DNA of 16,088 bases from an uncultured Selenomonadales bacterium (GTDB lineage Bacteria; Bacillota_C; Negativicutes; Selenomonadales; Selenomonadaceae): contig CALGGX010000451.1 of the NCBI GenBank assembly GCA_937916025.1, positions 1-16,088 on the forward strand. Reading direction: 5' to 3'. Position 1 is the stretch's first letter. The number at the start of each line of letters is the position of its first letter. The translations under genes were made by a program, and so were the position numbers. Under the pieces are notes generated by a model. That model was not told the origin of the DNA. It worked only from the letters and a program-made list of their open reading frames with translations, and searched no databases. Of the stretch, positions 1 through 6,380 are shown one piece after another.

Positions 1-111
1 GCGGCGATTAAAGAGCTCGTAAGCATGGGCATCGAAGTCGAAATGCGCAAGCTCGCCAACGATCCGAAAGTCGACGCAATGGAAGCTCTCAAAGCCAAAG
101 GACTCGCGTAA
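1..111 (+). CDS. PTS mannose/fructose/sorbose family IIB component, C-terminal end (partial)
   Basis: Only the last 36 codons are in the window, read in frame 1 and ending in TAA at 109-111. The peptide has a short helix, then a stretch around GIEVEMRKLANDPKVD, which resembles the C-terminal end of the mannose-family IIB domain, where a 'lgv.ve...vpndpk.d' pattern is usual. IIB accepts phosphate from IIA on a histidine and passes it to the sugar moved by IIC and IID. That histidine is upstream of the window, so I cannot see it, nor whether IIA is fused to IIB. The IIC and IID genes directly downstream on the same strand are the strongest support. The main uncertainty is the short length visible. 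Confidence 0.72.
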   Translation, partial: AAIKELVSMGIEVEMRKLANDPKVDAMEALKAKGLA

Positions 112-120
112 AGCAATGCG

Positions 121-309
121 TAATTCGTAATTCGTAATTCGTAATTCGTAATTCGTAATTCGTAATGCGGAATTAGGAATTAGGAATGCGTAATTCGTAA
201 TTCGTAATTCGTAATGCGGAATGCGGAATTAGGAATTAGGAATGCGGAATGCATAATACGTAATTCGTAATGAATAATGCGTAATGCATAATGCGTAATG
301 CGTAATTAA
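121..309 (+). repeat. Heptanucleotide tandem repeat, 26 units in register plus one partial
   Basis: Starting 9 bases after the IIB stop codon, the sequence reads as uninterrupted 7-base units with consensus (T/G)AAT(T/G)CG. Units 1-6 are TAATTCG. Later units vary between TAATGCG, GAATTAG, GAATGCG, TAATGCA and TAATACG, yet all 26 units from 121 to 302 keep the same phase. A 27th unit, TAATTAA, ends at 309. There is higher-order structure: a TAATTCG run followed by TAATGCG, GAATTAG, GAATTAG, GAATGCG occurs twice, with one extra GAATGCG in the second copy. It resembles the short tandemly repeated heptamers described in cyanobacteria, but that is a likeness only. It lies inside a PTS operon and has no coding potential. 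Confidence 0.95.
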
Positions 310-348
310 AAACCGTTCTCCTCATTGCGAATTGCGCATTACGCATTA
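289..348 (+). repeat. Long inverted repeat: last direct heptamers pair with inverted heptamers
   Basis: Bases 321-355 are five heptamers in the opposite orientation: CTCATTG, CGAATTG, CGCATTA, CGCATTA, CCAATTG. Bases 289-307 and 330-348 are complementary over 19 positions with one mismatch at DNA level (T303 against G334, a G-U pair in RNA), leaving a 22-base loop. The RNA hairpin would sit 12 bases before the IIC ribosome binding site. No U-tract follows it, so it is not a standard terminator. It could protect or pause the transcript, or be a by-product of repeat spread. Because many TAATGCG copies lie upstream, alternative pairings are possible. Confidence 0.85.
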
Positions 349-360
349 CCAATTGCCTTT

Positions 361-367
361 AAGGTGG
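361..367 (+). promoter_or_regulatory. Ribosome binding site deciding the IIC start
   Basis: AAGGTGG lies 7 bases before the ATG at 375. An in-frame GTG at 369 is only 1 base from the same site, too close to use. The start at 375 is therefore preferred. Confidence 0.75.
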
Positions 368-374
368 TGTGGAT

Positions 375-1187
375 ATGTCTGACTTTCAACTGATCTTATT
401 GTTCATAGTTGCGGCGATCACCGGCATGGCGTCCGTGCTCGATGAAGCGCAATTTCATCGTCCGGTCGTCGCCTGTACCCTGACGGGCATGGTGCTCGGC
501 GATACGACAACCGGCGTCATTCTCGGCGGCACGCTCGAAATGATGGCACTCGGTTGGATGAACGTCGGCGCGGCAATGGCTCCCGACGCCGCTCTCGCTT
601 CGGTCGTCTCGGCGATCCTCGTCATCGTCGGACATCAAAGCATCGGCGCGGGCATCGCGCTTGCGGTTCCGCTCGCCGCCGCCGGTCAGGTCTTGACGAT
701 CTTCGTCCGGACGATCACCGTCTTCTTCCAACATCTCGCCGATAAATATGCCGATGAAGGCAACACTCGCGGCATCGAAATGTGCCATGTCGCCGGTCTT
801 CTGCTTCAGGCATTGCGCGTCGCGCTTCCTGCGGTCGCAATCGCCATGGTCGCCGGCACCGATACCGTCAACAATGCACTCAATTCCATCCCCGAAGTCA
901 TCACGCGCGGCTTGCAAGTCGCCGGCGGTTTCATCGTCGTCGTCGGCTACGCCATGGTCATCAATCTCATGAACGCGCAGAAACTCATGGTCTATTTCTT
1001 CCTCGGATTCTTGATTGCAGTCTTTACCGACGTCAACCTGATCGGCTTCGGCGCGATCGGCGCAATTTTTGCCTACTTCCATATCAAAGACATGCAGACG
1101 CAAATCGCAATTCAAGAGGCGGCAATGACCGGCGGCGGAGGAGGCGGCGGTGCCGAAGACGACATCGACGACTCCGATCTGATGTAG
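375..1187 (+). CDS. PTS mannose/fructose/sorbose family IIC component
   Basis: This 270-residue integral membrane protein is the IIC half of a mannose-family PTS permease (ManY/SorC-type). With IID it forms the channel that moves a sugar while IIB phosphorylates it. The sequence is strongly hydrophobic throughout. It carries features typical of the family near the N-terminus: a VLDEAQFHRP stretch around residues 21-30, GMVLGDTTTGVILGGTLEMMALGW around 38-61, and a following NVGAAMAPDAALAS. The start is ATG at 375; a GTG at 369 is in frame but too close to the ribosome binding site. The C-terminus is unusual: seven consecutive glycines at 253-259, then the acidic tail AEDDIDDSDLM. The stop lies 12 bases before the IID start, so the two are co-transcribed. 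The exact sugar cannot be read from sequence; mannose, glucose, fructose or sorbose are all possible. Confidence 0.93.
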   Translation: MSDFQLILLFIVAAITGMASVLDEAQFHRPVVACTLTGMVLGDTTTGVILGGTLEMMALGWMNVGAAMAPDAALASVVSAILVIVGHQSIGAGIALAVPLAAAGQVLTIFVRTITVFFQHLADKYADEGNTRGIEMCHVAGLLLQALRVALPAVAIAMVAGTDTVNNALNSIPEVITRGLQVAGGFIVVVGYAMVINLMNAQKLMVYFFLGFLIAVFTDVNLIGFGAIGAIFAYFHIKDMQTQIAIQEAAMTGGGGGGGAEDDIDDSDLM

Positions 1188-1193
1188 GAGGTG
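1186..1193 (+). promoter_or_regulatory. Ribosome binding site deciding the IID start
   Basis: AGGAGGTG lies 6 bases before the ATG at 1200 and overlaps the IIC stop codon (1185-1187). The upstream in-frame GTG at 1191 is part of this site itself, so it is unlikely to be the start. Confidence 0.8.
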
Positions 1194-1199
1194 AATGCA

Positions 1200-2021
1200 A
1201 TGGAAGAAAAGAAAGTTACAAAAGACGACCTCTTTTGGACGTTTGTTCGCTCGAATTTCCTGCTCGGCTCCTTCAACTTTGAACGCATGCAGGCGATCGG
1301 CTTCTGCGTTTCGATGATGCCGATCCTCAAACGCATTTATAAAGGTGACGAGCTGAAGGCGGCACTCAAAAGACATCTCGAATTCTTCAACACGCAACCG
1401 TTCGTCGCCGCCGCGATCATGGGCATCATCGGCGCAATGGAAGAAAAACGCGCCAACGGAGCCGATATCAGTCCGGCAACTCTCTCCGGCGTCAAAGTCG
1501 GTTTGATCGGACCGCTCGCCGGCGTCGGCGACCCGATCTTCTGGGGCACGATCCGCCCGGTTCTCGCCGCTCTCGGCGCGGGCATTGCATTGACCGGCTC
1601 ATTAATCGGACCGTTGATCTTCTTCGTGGCATTCAACGCAATTCGACTTGCAACACATTGGTACGGTGTTCAATACGGCTACTCCAAAGGCACCGAGCTC
1701 GTCGAAAACATCGGCGGCAATCAAATGCATTTCCTCACCGAGGGAGCCTCTGTGCTCGGTCTTCTCGTTATGGGCGCACTCGTCGCCAAGTGGACGACCG
1801 TCAACATGCCCCTCGTCATTTCAGAATACACCAACGCGGCCGGAGAGCACGTCGTCACCACTCTGCAAACGATCATCGACAGCTTAATGCCGAGCATCGT
1901 GCCTCTGCTCATGACGTTTGCCTGCATGAAACTTCTCAAGGCGGGCATGAATCCGTTGCTCGTCATCATCGGTCTCTTTGCACTCGGCATTGTCGGATAT
2001 GCAATCGGACTCTTCGCTTGA
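1200..2021 (+). CDS. PTS mannose/fructose/sorbose family IID component
   Basis: This 273-residue protein is the IID membrane component (ManZ-type) that partners IIC. Family signatures are clear. The N-terminal cytoplasmic part has a SFNFERMQAIGF stretch (about 24-35), followed by a HLEFFNTQPF segment (about 61-70) and GAMEEKRA. The hallmark GVGDPIFWGTIRP lies near residues 108-120. Hydrophobic segments follow, including several close to the C-terminus. The length matches the family (about 270-290). The ATG at 1200 is supported by an AGGAGGTG site 6 bases upstream. It is the last gene of the PTS unit and is followed by an intrinsic terminator. Nothing seems broken or missing. Confidence 0.95.
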   Translation: MEEKKVTKDDLFWTFVRSNFLLGSFNFERMQAIGFCVSMMPILKRIYKGDELKAALKRHLEFFNTQPFVAAAIMGIIGAMEEKRANGADISPATLSGVKVGLIGPLAGVGDPIFWGTIRPVLAALGAGIALTGSLIGPLIFFVAFNAIRLATHWYGVQYGYSKGTELVENIGGNQMHFLTEGASVLGLLVMGALVAKWTTVNMPLVISEYTNAAGEHVVTTLQTIIDSLMPSIVPLLMTFACMKLLKAGMNPLLVIIGLFALGIVGYAIGLFA

Positions 2022-2054
2022 TTGACAACCAAGGTTAACTCCCCCTTTTGCACT

Positions 2055-2092
2055 AAAAAGCAGCTTCGTACTTTCATCGGAGCTGCTTTTAT
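2055..2092. terminator. Intrinsic terminator after the PTS operon (possibly bidirectional)
   Basis: The perfect 10-base stem AAAAGCAGCT (2056-2065) / AGCTGCTTTT (2081-2090) encloses a 15-base loop. An A-run precedes it and a T-run ends it, so it could act on either strand. It lies 34 bases after the IID stop and 34 bases before the next start, separating the PTS unit from the sensor cassette. I see no convincing promoter between it and 2126; TATAGT at 2090-2095 has no good -35 partner. Confidence 0.85.
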
Positions 2093-2125
2093 AGTATCAT
2101 GGACACTCGCAAGAAGGAAAATGCA

Positions 2126-3079
2126 ATGAGAAAATCGTCTTGGCTTTTCATGATCGGTGCGATGGCGATCCTGATCATGTTCCTGCAATTGATTCGATAT
2201 GATTATTCCGCGCGGCAGAATGAAAATCGACGCAAACTCGGTGCCGTTTACATGACGCTCAACAATCCGTTCTACGAGATCATCGACGAAGAGATCCGAA
2301 CCGCCGTCGAAAATCACGGCGATACTCTGATCACTCGCGATCCGGCACTCGATGTCGCGCATCAGATTGAAGAGATCAGAGAATTGATAAATCGCGGCGT
2401 TGAATTGATTTTCATCAATCCCGTCGATTGGCAAAAGATCGAGCCCGCGCTCAAACTCGCCGAGCTCGCGCACATTCCCGTCATCGCCATCGACACGAGC
2501 GTTGCCAATGATCAATACGTCGCCTGCACCATCGTTTCCGACAATTACCTCGCCGGAGTGCAGTGCGCGCAACATCTCATTCGACATGCCGAGGGCGGGC
2601 GAATTGCATTGCTGAAACATTCGCAGGCGCGCTCGAGCGTCGATCGGATCAAGGGTTTTCTCGACACGCTCGAAGGTCACTCGGAATTTGTCATCGTCGA
2701 CGAAGAGGAATGCTTCGGTCAGCTCGAGCTCGCCATGCCGGCAATGGAAACCATGTTGAGTCGACATCCCGACATCAGCATCGTCATGGCGTTGAATGAT
2801 CCTGCCGCACTCGGAGCAATCGCCGCGCTCCAAAATGCCGGGCGATTGAATGACGTTCGAGTTTACGGCGTCGACGGAGTGCCCGAGACGAAGGAAATGA
2901 TTTTTTCCAATCGAATGACGGCAACCGCAGTGCAATCGCCGCGGACGATCGGACGACTTGCCGCCGATTGCGCTTACAAAATTCTCGACGGCAGAGAAGT
3001 CGAGCCGCTGATCCAATTGCCGACGAAACTTCTCTCTAAAGAAACCGTCAATGCTTTTAACATCGAAGGGTGGGATTGA
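2126..3079 (+). CDS. Membrane-anchored sugar-binding protein (LacI/RbsB-type periplasmic-binding fold)
   Basis: This 317-residue protein has one N-terminal hydrophobic segment (about residues 5-24, after MRKSS) and no lipobox cysteine, so it is probably anchored with the binding domain outside the membrane. The rest fits the type-I periplasmic binding fold used for sugars such as ribose, xylose and galactose. NNPFY at 46-50 resembles the usual 'NPFF' ligand strand. The INPVDW segment (98-102), IDTSVAN (122-128), VSDNYLAG (137-144), NDPAALGA (224-231) and YGVDGVPET (247-255) match conserved hinge and ligand-contact regions. The start is ATG at 2126, with AGAAGGA 7 bases upstream. An ATG at 2099 is in frame but lies directly after the terminator and lacks a binding site. 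No ABC permease or ATPase accompanies it and a histidine kinase follows, so the likely job is ligand sensing. The ligand is unknown. Confidence 0.87.
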   Translation: MRKSSWLFMIGAMAILIMFLQLIRYDYSARQNENRRKLGAVYMTLNNPFYEIIDEEIRTAVENHGDTLITRDPALDVAHQIEEIRELINRGVELIFINPVDWQKIEPALKLAELAHIPVIAIDTSVANDQYVACTIVSDNYLAGVQCAQHLIRHAEGGRIALLKHSQARSSVDRIKGFLDTLEGHSEFVIVDEEECFGQLELAMPAMETMLSRHPDISIVMALNDPAALGAIAALQNAGRLNDVRVYGVDGVPETKEMIFSNRMTATAVQSPRTIGRLAADCAYKILDGREVEPLIQLPTKLLSKETVNAFNIEGWD

Positions 3080-3101
3080 ATTGAATCGGCAGGGCAGATC
3101 A

Positions 3102-4400
3102 ATGATCGCCGAAATGCATCGGTTGCTTTACATCTACAACGGCTTCGTCGCTCTGATCTTCGCCGCATTCATGTGCGTCACGCAAAAAAAAATCAACCAC
3201 TCGATGACCGCGCGGAGCTTTTTGGAAAACGTATCCGCGCCGCCGATGTCTTCAATCGAGATCATTCTGTCAACAATCGCGTCGTTTCTGCTGTTGATCA
3301 TTCTCGGCTGTCTGTATCGCCGCGAGGAACGGAAATTTATCCGCTACACTCTGTTCGCCGGAGAGATCGTCATTTGCATGCTCCTGATGCGGAGTTTGAA
3401 TTTGTCGTACGACGGCGTGGTATTGCTCGTCGCGGCGGATTTGATGTATCGATACGAAGGGCGCAATCGCGAGTTCATTCTGTTGACGGCAATGCTCGGA
3501 TTGTATTTCATGGCTAATTACAATCTCGTGCGCTTTCAGCTGAACGTCGTGCCGATTGAAGAATACATCTCGTATTACAACTCGGCGATTCAGGTGTTGC
3601 TGTTGGCGATTAAAAATATCTTTTCGTCGATCAACATCGTGCTGTTCGTATTCTATCTCGCGATGCTGATCAAAAATCAATATGACGAGAAGGAGCGCAT
3701 TCGATTGCTGAACTTGCAACTCGCCGAGGCAAGCGAAAAGCTCCGACTCTATGCAATCGAGTCCGAGCAAATGGCTGAAATTCGAGAACGCAATCGGCTC
3801 GCGCGCGAAATTCACGACACGCTCGGACATGCATTGACGGGCATCGCCGCCGGACTCGACGCCTGCATCATGACGGTCGACGCCGCGCCCGAATTCGCAA
3901 AACAACAGCTGTCGAAAATTCGTGATACCGCGCGGCGCGGCTTGACGGACGTTCGGCGTTCGATCAAAAATCTCCGCCCGGACGATCTCGAAAAATTGCC
4001 GTTCAAGGAAGCGATCATGCACATGGCAACCGGCTTTACCGCTTCGTCGGGGATGGACATCAGTTTTTCGATTGTCGGTTGGCCCGACGAGCTTCGCGAT
4101 GATCAACAGGAAGTCATTTATCGCGTTTTGCAGGAGAGTTTGACGAACGCGTATCGGCACGGGCACGCGTCGCGAGTCCGGATCACGGTCTGCAACGAAG
4201 GCGGGCATTTGAATGTGATCATCGTCGACAACGGCAGAGGTTGCGAAGATGTTCAGCCCGGCTTCGGCTTGCGTCACATGCGAGAACGGCTCGAGCTCCT
4301 GCACGGCACGCTGAATTATTGGAGCGACGGCGGTTTCATCATTGAAGTTGTAATTCCGCTCAATCAGGAGGTGCGCGATGATCAGAATCTTAATCGCTGA
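3102..4400 (+). CDS. Sensor histidine kinase, NarL/DesK type (HisKA_3)
   Basis: The 432-residue membrane kinase has several hydrophobic segments in its first half (about 9-27, 53-71, 82-97, 104-113, 125-138 and 165-190). A helical linker (about 195-228) follows. The dimerisation and phosphoacceptor motif is REIHDTLGHALTG, with His238. An HATPase domain covers about 335-420, with the N-box around LQESLTNAYRHG (Asn349), the DNGRG motif (376-380) and GFGLRHMRERL (387-397). The histidine and the ATP-binding residues are intact. ATG at 3102 is chosen, with AGGG 7 bases upstream. A TTG at 3081, 1 base after the previous stop and behind AAGGGTGGG, is a serious alternative; ATG at 3051 would overlap the previous gene. 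The 3' end overlaps the response regulator gene by 23 bases. It probably senses through the adjacent anchored binding proteins. Confidence 0.92.
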   Translation: MIAEMHRLLYIYNGFVALIFAAFMCVTQKKINHSMTARSFLENVSAPPMSSIEIILSTIASFLLLIILGCLYRREERKFIRYTLFAGEIVICMLLMRSLNLSYDGVVLLVAADLMYRYEGRNREFILLTAMLGLYFMANYNLVRFQLNVVPIEEYISYYNSAIQVLLLAIKNIFSSINIVLFVFYLAMLIKNQYDEKERIRLLNLQLAEASEKLRLYAIESEQMAEIRERNRLAREIHDTLGHALTGIAAGLDACIMTVDAAPEFAKQQLSKIRDTARRGLTDVRRSIKNLRPDDLEKLPFKEAIMHMATGFTASSGMDISFSIVGWPDELRDDQQEVIYRVLQESLTNAYRHGHASRVRITVCNEGGHLNVIIVDNGRGCEDVQPGFGLRHMRERLELLHGTLNYWSDGGFIIEVVIPLNQEVRDDQNLNR

Positions 4401-5052
4401 CGATCAAGAGCTCATTCGCGAGAGTCTCGAGATCGTCCTCAACATCAATCCCGACATGAAAGTGATCGGGCTCGCCGCAAACGGTCTGCAAGTCCTCGAG
4501 CTTCTCAAAAAAGAACAGCCGGATATAATTTTGATGGACGTTCGCATGCCGGAGCTCGACGGCGTTCGTTGCACGAAGATTGTCAAAGAGAAATATCCGC
4601 AAGTTCGGATCATCATTCTTACGACGTTTGACGATGACGAGTACGTGTATTACGCGCTGAAATACGGCGCGAGCGGATATTTGCTGAAGGGCGGTTCGGT
4701 GAAGGAATTGACGGCGGCGATTCGGACGGTGATCGGCGGCGGCTCGATGCTCAATCCCGGCGTCGTCACGAAAGTCGTCAAGCTCTTCAATCAGATGGCG
4801 CAATTGAATTTTGCGATGGAAGTCGACGAGCAGGGCGTCAAAGAACTCACGCGCACGGAACGAAACATCGCGCATTTCGTCGGGCATGGGCTCTCGAACC
4901 GAGAAATTGCCGAAAAACTCTCGCTGTCGGAAGGCACCGTCCTCAACGGCTTGAGCTCCGCGCTGTCGAAACTCAATCTCCGAGATCGGACACAATTGGC
5001 GATCTGGGCGGTTCAAACCGGCTTGGCGGTCAGCGAGTTGATCGTTCCATGA
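4378..5052 (+). CDS. Response regulator, NarL/LuxR family
   Basis: This 224-residue protein has an N-terminal receiver domain with acidic residues Asp8/Asp9, phosphoacceptor Asp54 (in ILMDVRMPELDG), Thr82 and Lys104. A LuxR-type helix-turn-helix covers about residues 155-212 (LTRTERNIAHFV, then GLSNREIAEKLSLSEGTV, ending RDRTQLAIWAV). The receiver is intact. The recognition helix is odd: after SEGTV most relatives have Lys-Asn-His/Tyr-Ile/Val, but here it reads LNGLSSALSKL, with no basic residue where one normally contacts DNA. The start ATG has AGGAGGTG at 4366-4373, within the kinase gene. It overlaps that gene by 23 bases and the next by 4, suggesting translational coupling. It is the cognate partner of the upstream kinase. 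The target promoter is unknown; the neighbouring PTS or this cassette itself are the obvious candidates. Confidence 0.94.
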   Translation: MIRILIADDQELIRESLEIVLNINPDMKVIGLAANGLQVLELLKKEQPDIILMDVRMPELDGVRCTKIVKEKYPQVRIIILTTFDDDEYVYYALKYGASGYLLKGGSVKELTAAIRTVIGGGSMLNPGVVTKVVKLFNQMAQLNFAMEVDEQGVKELTRTERNIAHFVGHGLSNREIAEKLSLSEGTVLNGLSSALSKLNLRDRTQLAIWAVQTGLAVSELIVP

Positions 5053-6362
5053 ACTCGGACTTCAAGCCGCAAAAAATTCTGTTCGCGGCGGCGGCAATTT
5101 GCGTGATCGCGTTCGTCGTCGTGTATTATCGCATTCAGGTGCACAACGAACTTCGGCTCGGCATTTTCGTCGGGAGCAATTGGAACGTGCCGCAAGGCGA
5201 AACTTACATCATCATCGATGAAGTCATTCGGCAATTCGAGAAGGCGCATCCGAACGTCAAAGTGACGTATGTCAGCGGCATCGAGAAGGAAGATTATGCC
5301 GAGTGGCTCGCCGAGCAATTCATGGACGGCAACGAGCCGGACGTTTTTTTTGTGCTTGCGGAGGATTTCAATCTCTATGCGTCGATTGGGGCGTTGATGG
5401 ATTTATCGCCGTTCATTGCGCGCGATGACAAATTCGATCCGGGCAATTATTATCCGGCGGCGTTTCGATACGGTATGTATGAAGAGACGCCGTATGCTCT
5501 GCCGCGCGAGAGTGTGTTGACGTTCATGTTTGTCAACAAAACTCTGCTCGAGCGCGAGGGGATCGCGATGCCGAAAAACGATTGGACGTGGACGGATTTT
5601 CTCGACATTTGCCGACGCGTGACGAAGGATACCGACGGCGACGGGCGGCTCGATCAATTCGGCTGTTACGATTATTCATGGCAGCAGGCGGCGATCTCGA
5701 ACGGTTTGACATTGTTTCGAGAAGACGGCAAGGCGTCTTACTTTGCCGATCAACGAATGGAAGAGACCGTGCAATTGATGATGGAGCTTCGGCGCATTCA
5801 TCAAAGCTACGACGTCAATCCGAAGGATTTCGACATGGGGCGCGTGGCGTTTCGCCCGTTTTCATTTGCCGAATACAGAACGTATAAGCCGTATCCTTGG
5901 CGCATAAAAAAATACTCGTCGTTCGAGTGGGATTGCGTCAAGATGCCCGGCGGTTCGTCCGGCAGAAGCATTTCGGTGATGGATACGTTGCTGGTCGGGA
6001 TGAGCTCGCGCACGGGCAACGCCGAACTCGCGTGGAAATTTCTGAAGGCACTCTGCTACGACGAGGCGAGTCAACAGCTGATCCTGAAAAAATCTCAAGC
6101 ACTTCCGGTGCGGCGCGGCGTTGTCATGTCGTCGGAAGCGCAAGAGATTTTTCTGTGGGAGTCGATCAACTCCGGCGCGATGACTCCCGCCGATATCAGC
6201 AAGATCATGGACGAGGCGGTCATGCCGCCGAAGTTCAAAGGTTACGGCGACGCGATCCTCTATGCCGATGCGGAAATTACGAAGATCATTCGCGGAGTCG
6301 TGCCTTTCAACAATTCGCTGAACCGATTGCAGAAAGAAGTCAACGCCCTGCTTCAGCAGTAA
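5049..6362 (+). CDS. Membrane-anchored family 1 extracellular solute-binding protein
   Basis: The 437-residue protein is a type-II (maltose-binding-like) solute-binding protein. A single hydrophobic segment at about residues 10-27 has no lipobox cysteine, so it should be an uncleaved anchor. Later landmarks are QFEKAHPNVKVTYV (62-75), EPDVFFVLAEDF (96-107), a proline-aspartate rich stretch near 120-133, and PYALPRESVLTFMFVNKTLLE (about 148-168). After that come WTWTDFLDICRRV and TKDTDGDGRLDQFG near 192-205, which is typical of carbohydrate-binding members. The C-terminal half contains GGSSGRSISVMDTLLVGMSS and an ALPVRRGV stretch. The start ATG overlaps the regulator stop as ATGA. With no transport genes beside it, it may be a second ligand receptor for the kinase or a co-regulated binding protein. 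It converges on the ATPase gene with only 18 bases between stops and no clear terminator hairpin. Confidence 0.88.
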   Translation: MNSDFKPQKILFAAAAICVIAFVVVYYRIQVHNELRLGIFVGSNWNVPQGETYIIIDEVIRQFEKAHPNVKVTYVSGIEKEDYAEWLAEQFMDGNEPDVFFVLAEDFNLYASIGALMDLSPFIARDDKFDPGNYYPAAFRYGMYEETPYALPRESVLTFMFVNKTLLEREGIAMPKNDWTWTDFLDICRRVTKDTDGDGRLDQFGCYDYSWQQAAISNGLTLFREDGKASYFADQRMEETVQLMMELRRIHQSYDVNPKDFDMGRVAFRPFSFAEYRTYKPYPWRIKKYSSFEWDCVKMPGGSSGRSISVMDTLLVGMSSRTGNAELAWKFLKALCYDEASQQLILKKSQALPVRRGVVMSSEAQEIFLWESINSGAMTPADISKIMDEAVMPPKFKGYGDAILYADAEITKIIRGVVPFNNSLNRLQKEVNALLQQ

Positions 6363-6380
6363 ATTCGCGTTTGATTTGGG

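Noticed and set aside
121..355. CRISPR array
   Set aside because: The units are 7 bases with no spacers, so this is a simple tandem repeat.
396..1397. A 333-codon open frame on the minus strand opposite the PTS IIC and IID genes
   Set aside because: It is antisense to clear family members, is rich in Asp, His, Arg and Glu with no domain pattern, and has no suitable start context.
2023..2100. A promoter built on TTGACA at 2023-2028 for the sensor cassette
   Set aside because: No -10 lies at 16-18 bases, and the terminator stands between it and the gene; TATAGT at 2090-2095 has no matching -35.
1721..3016. A 431-codon open frame on the minus strand opposite IID and the first binding protein
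   Set aside because: It crosses the terminator and two strongly supported genes, and its composition is that of a mirror frame.
3270..4304. A 344-codon open frame antisense to the histidine kinase
   Set aside because: It is opposite all the kinase motifs and shows no recognisable fold or ribosome binding site.
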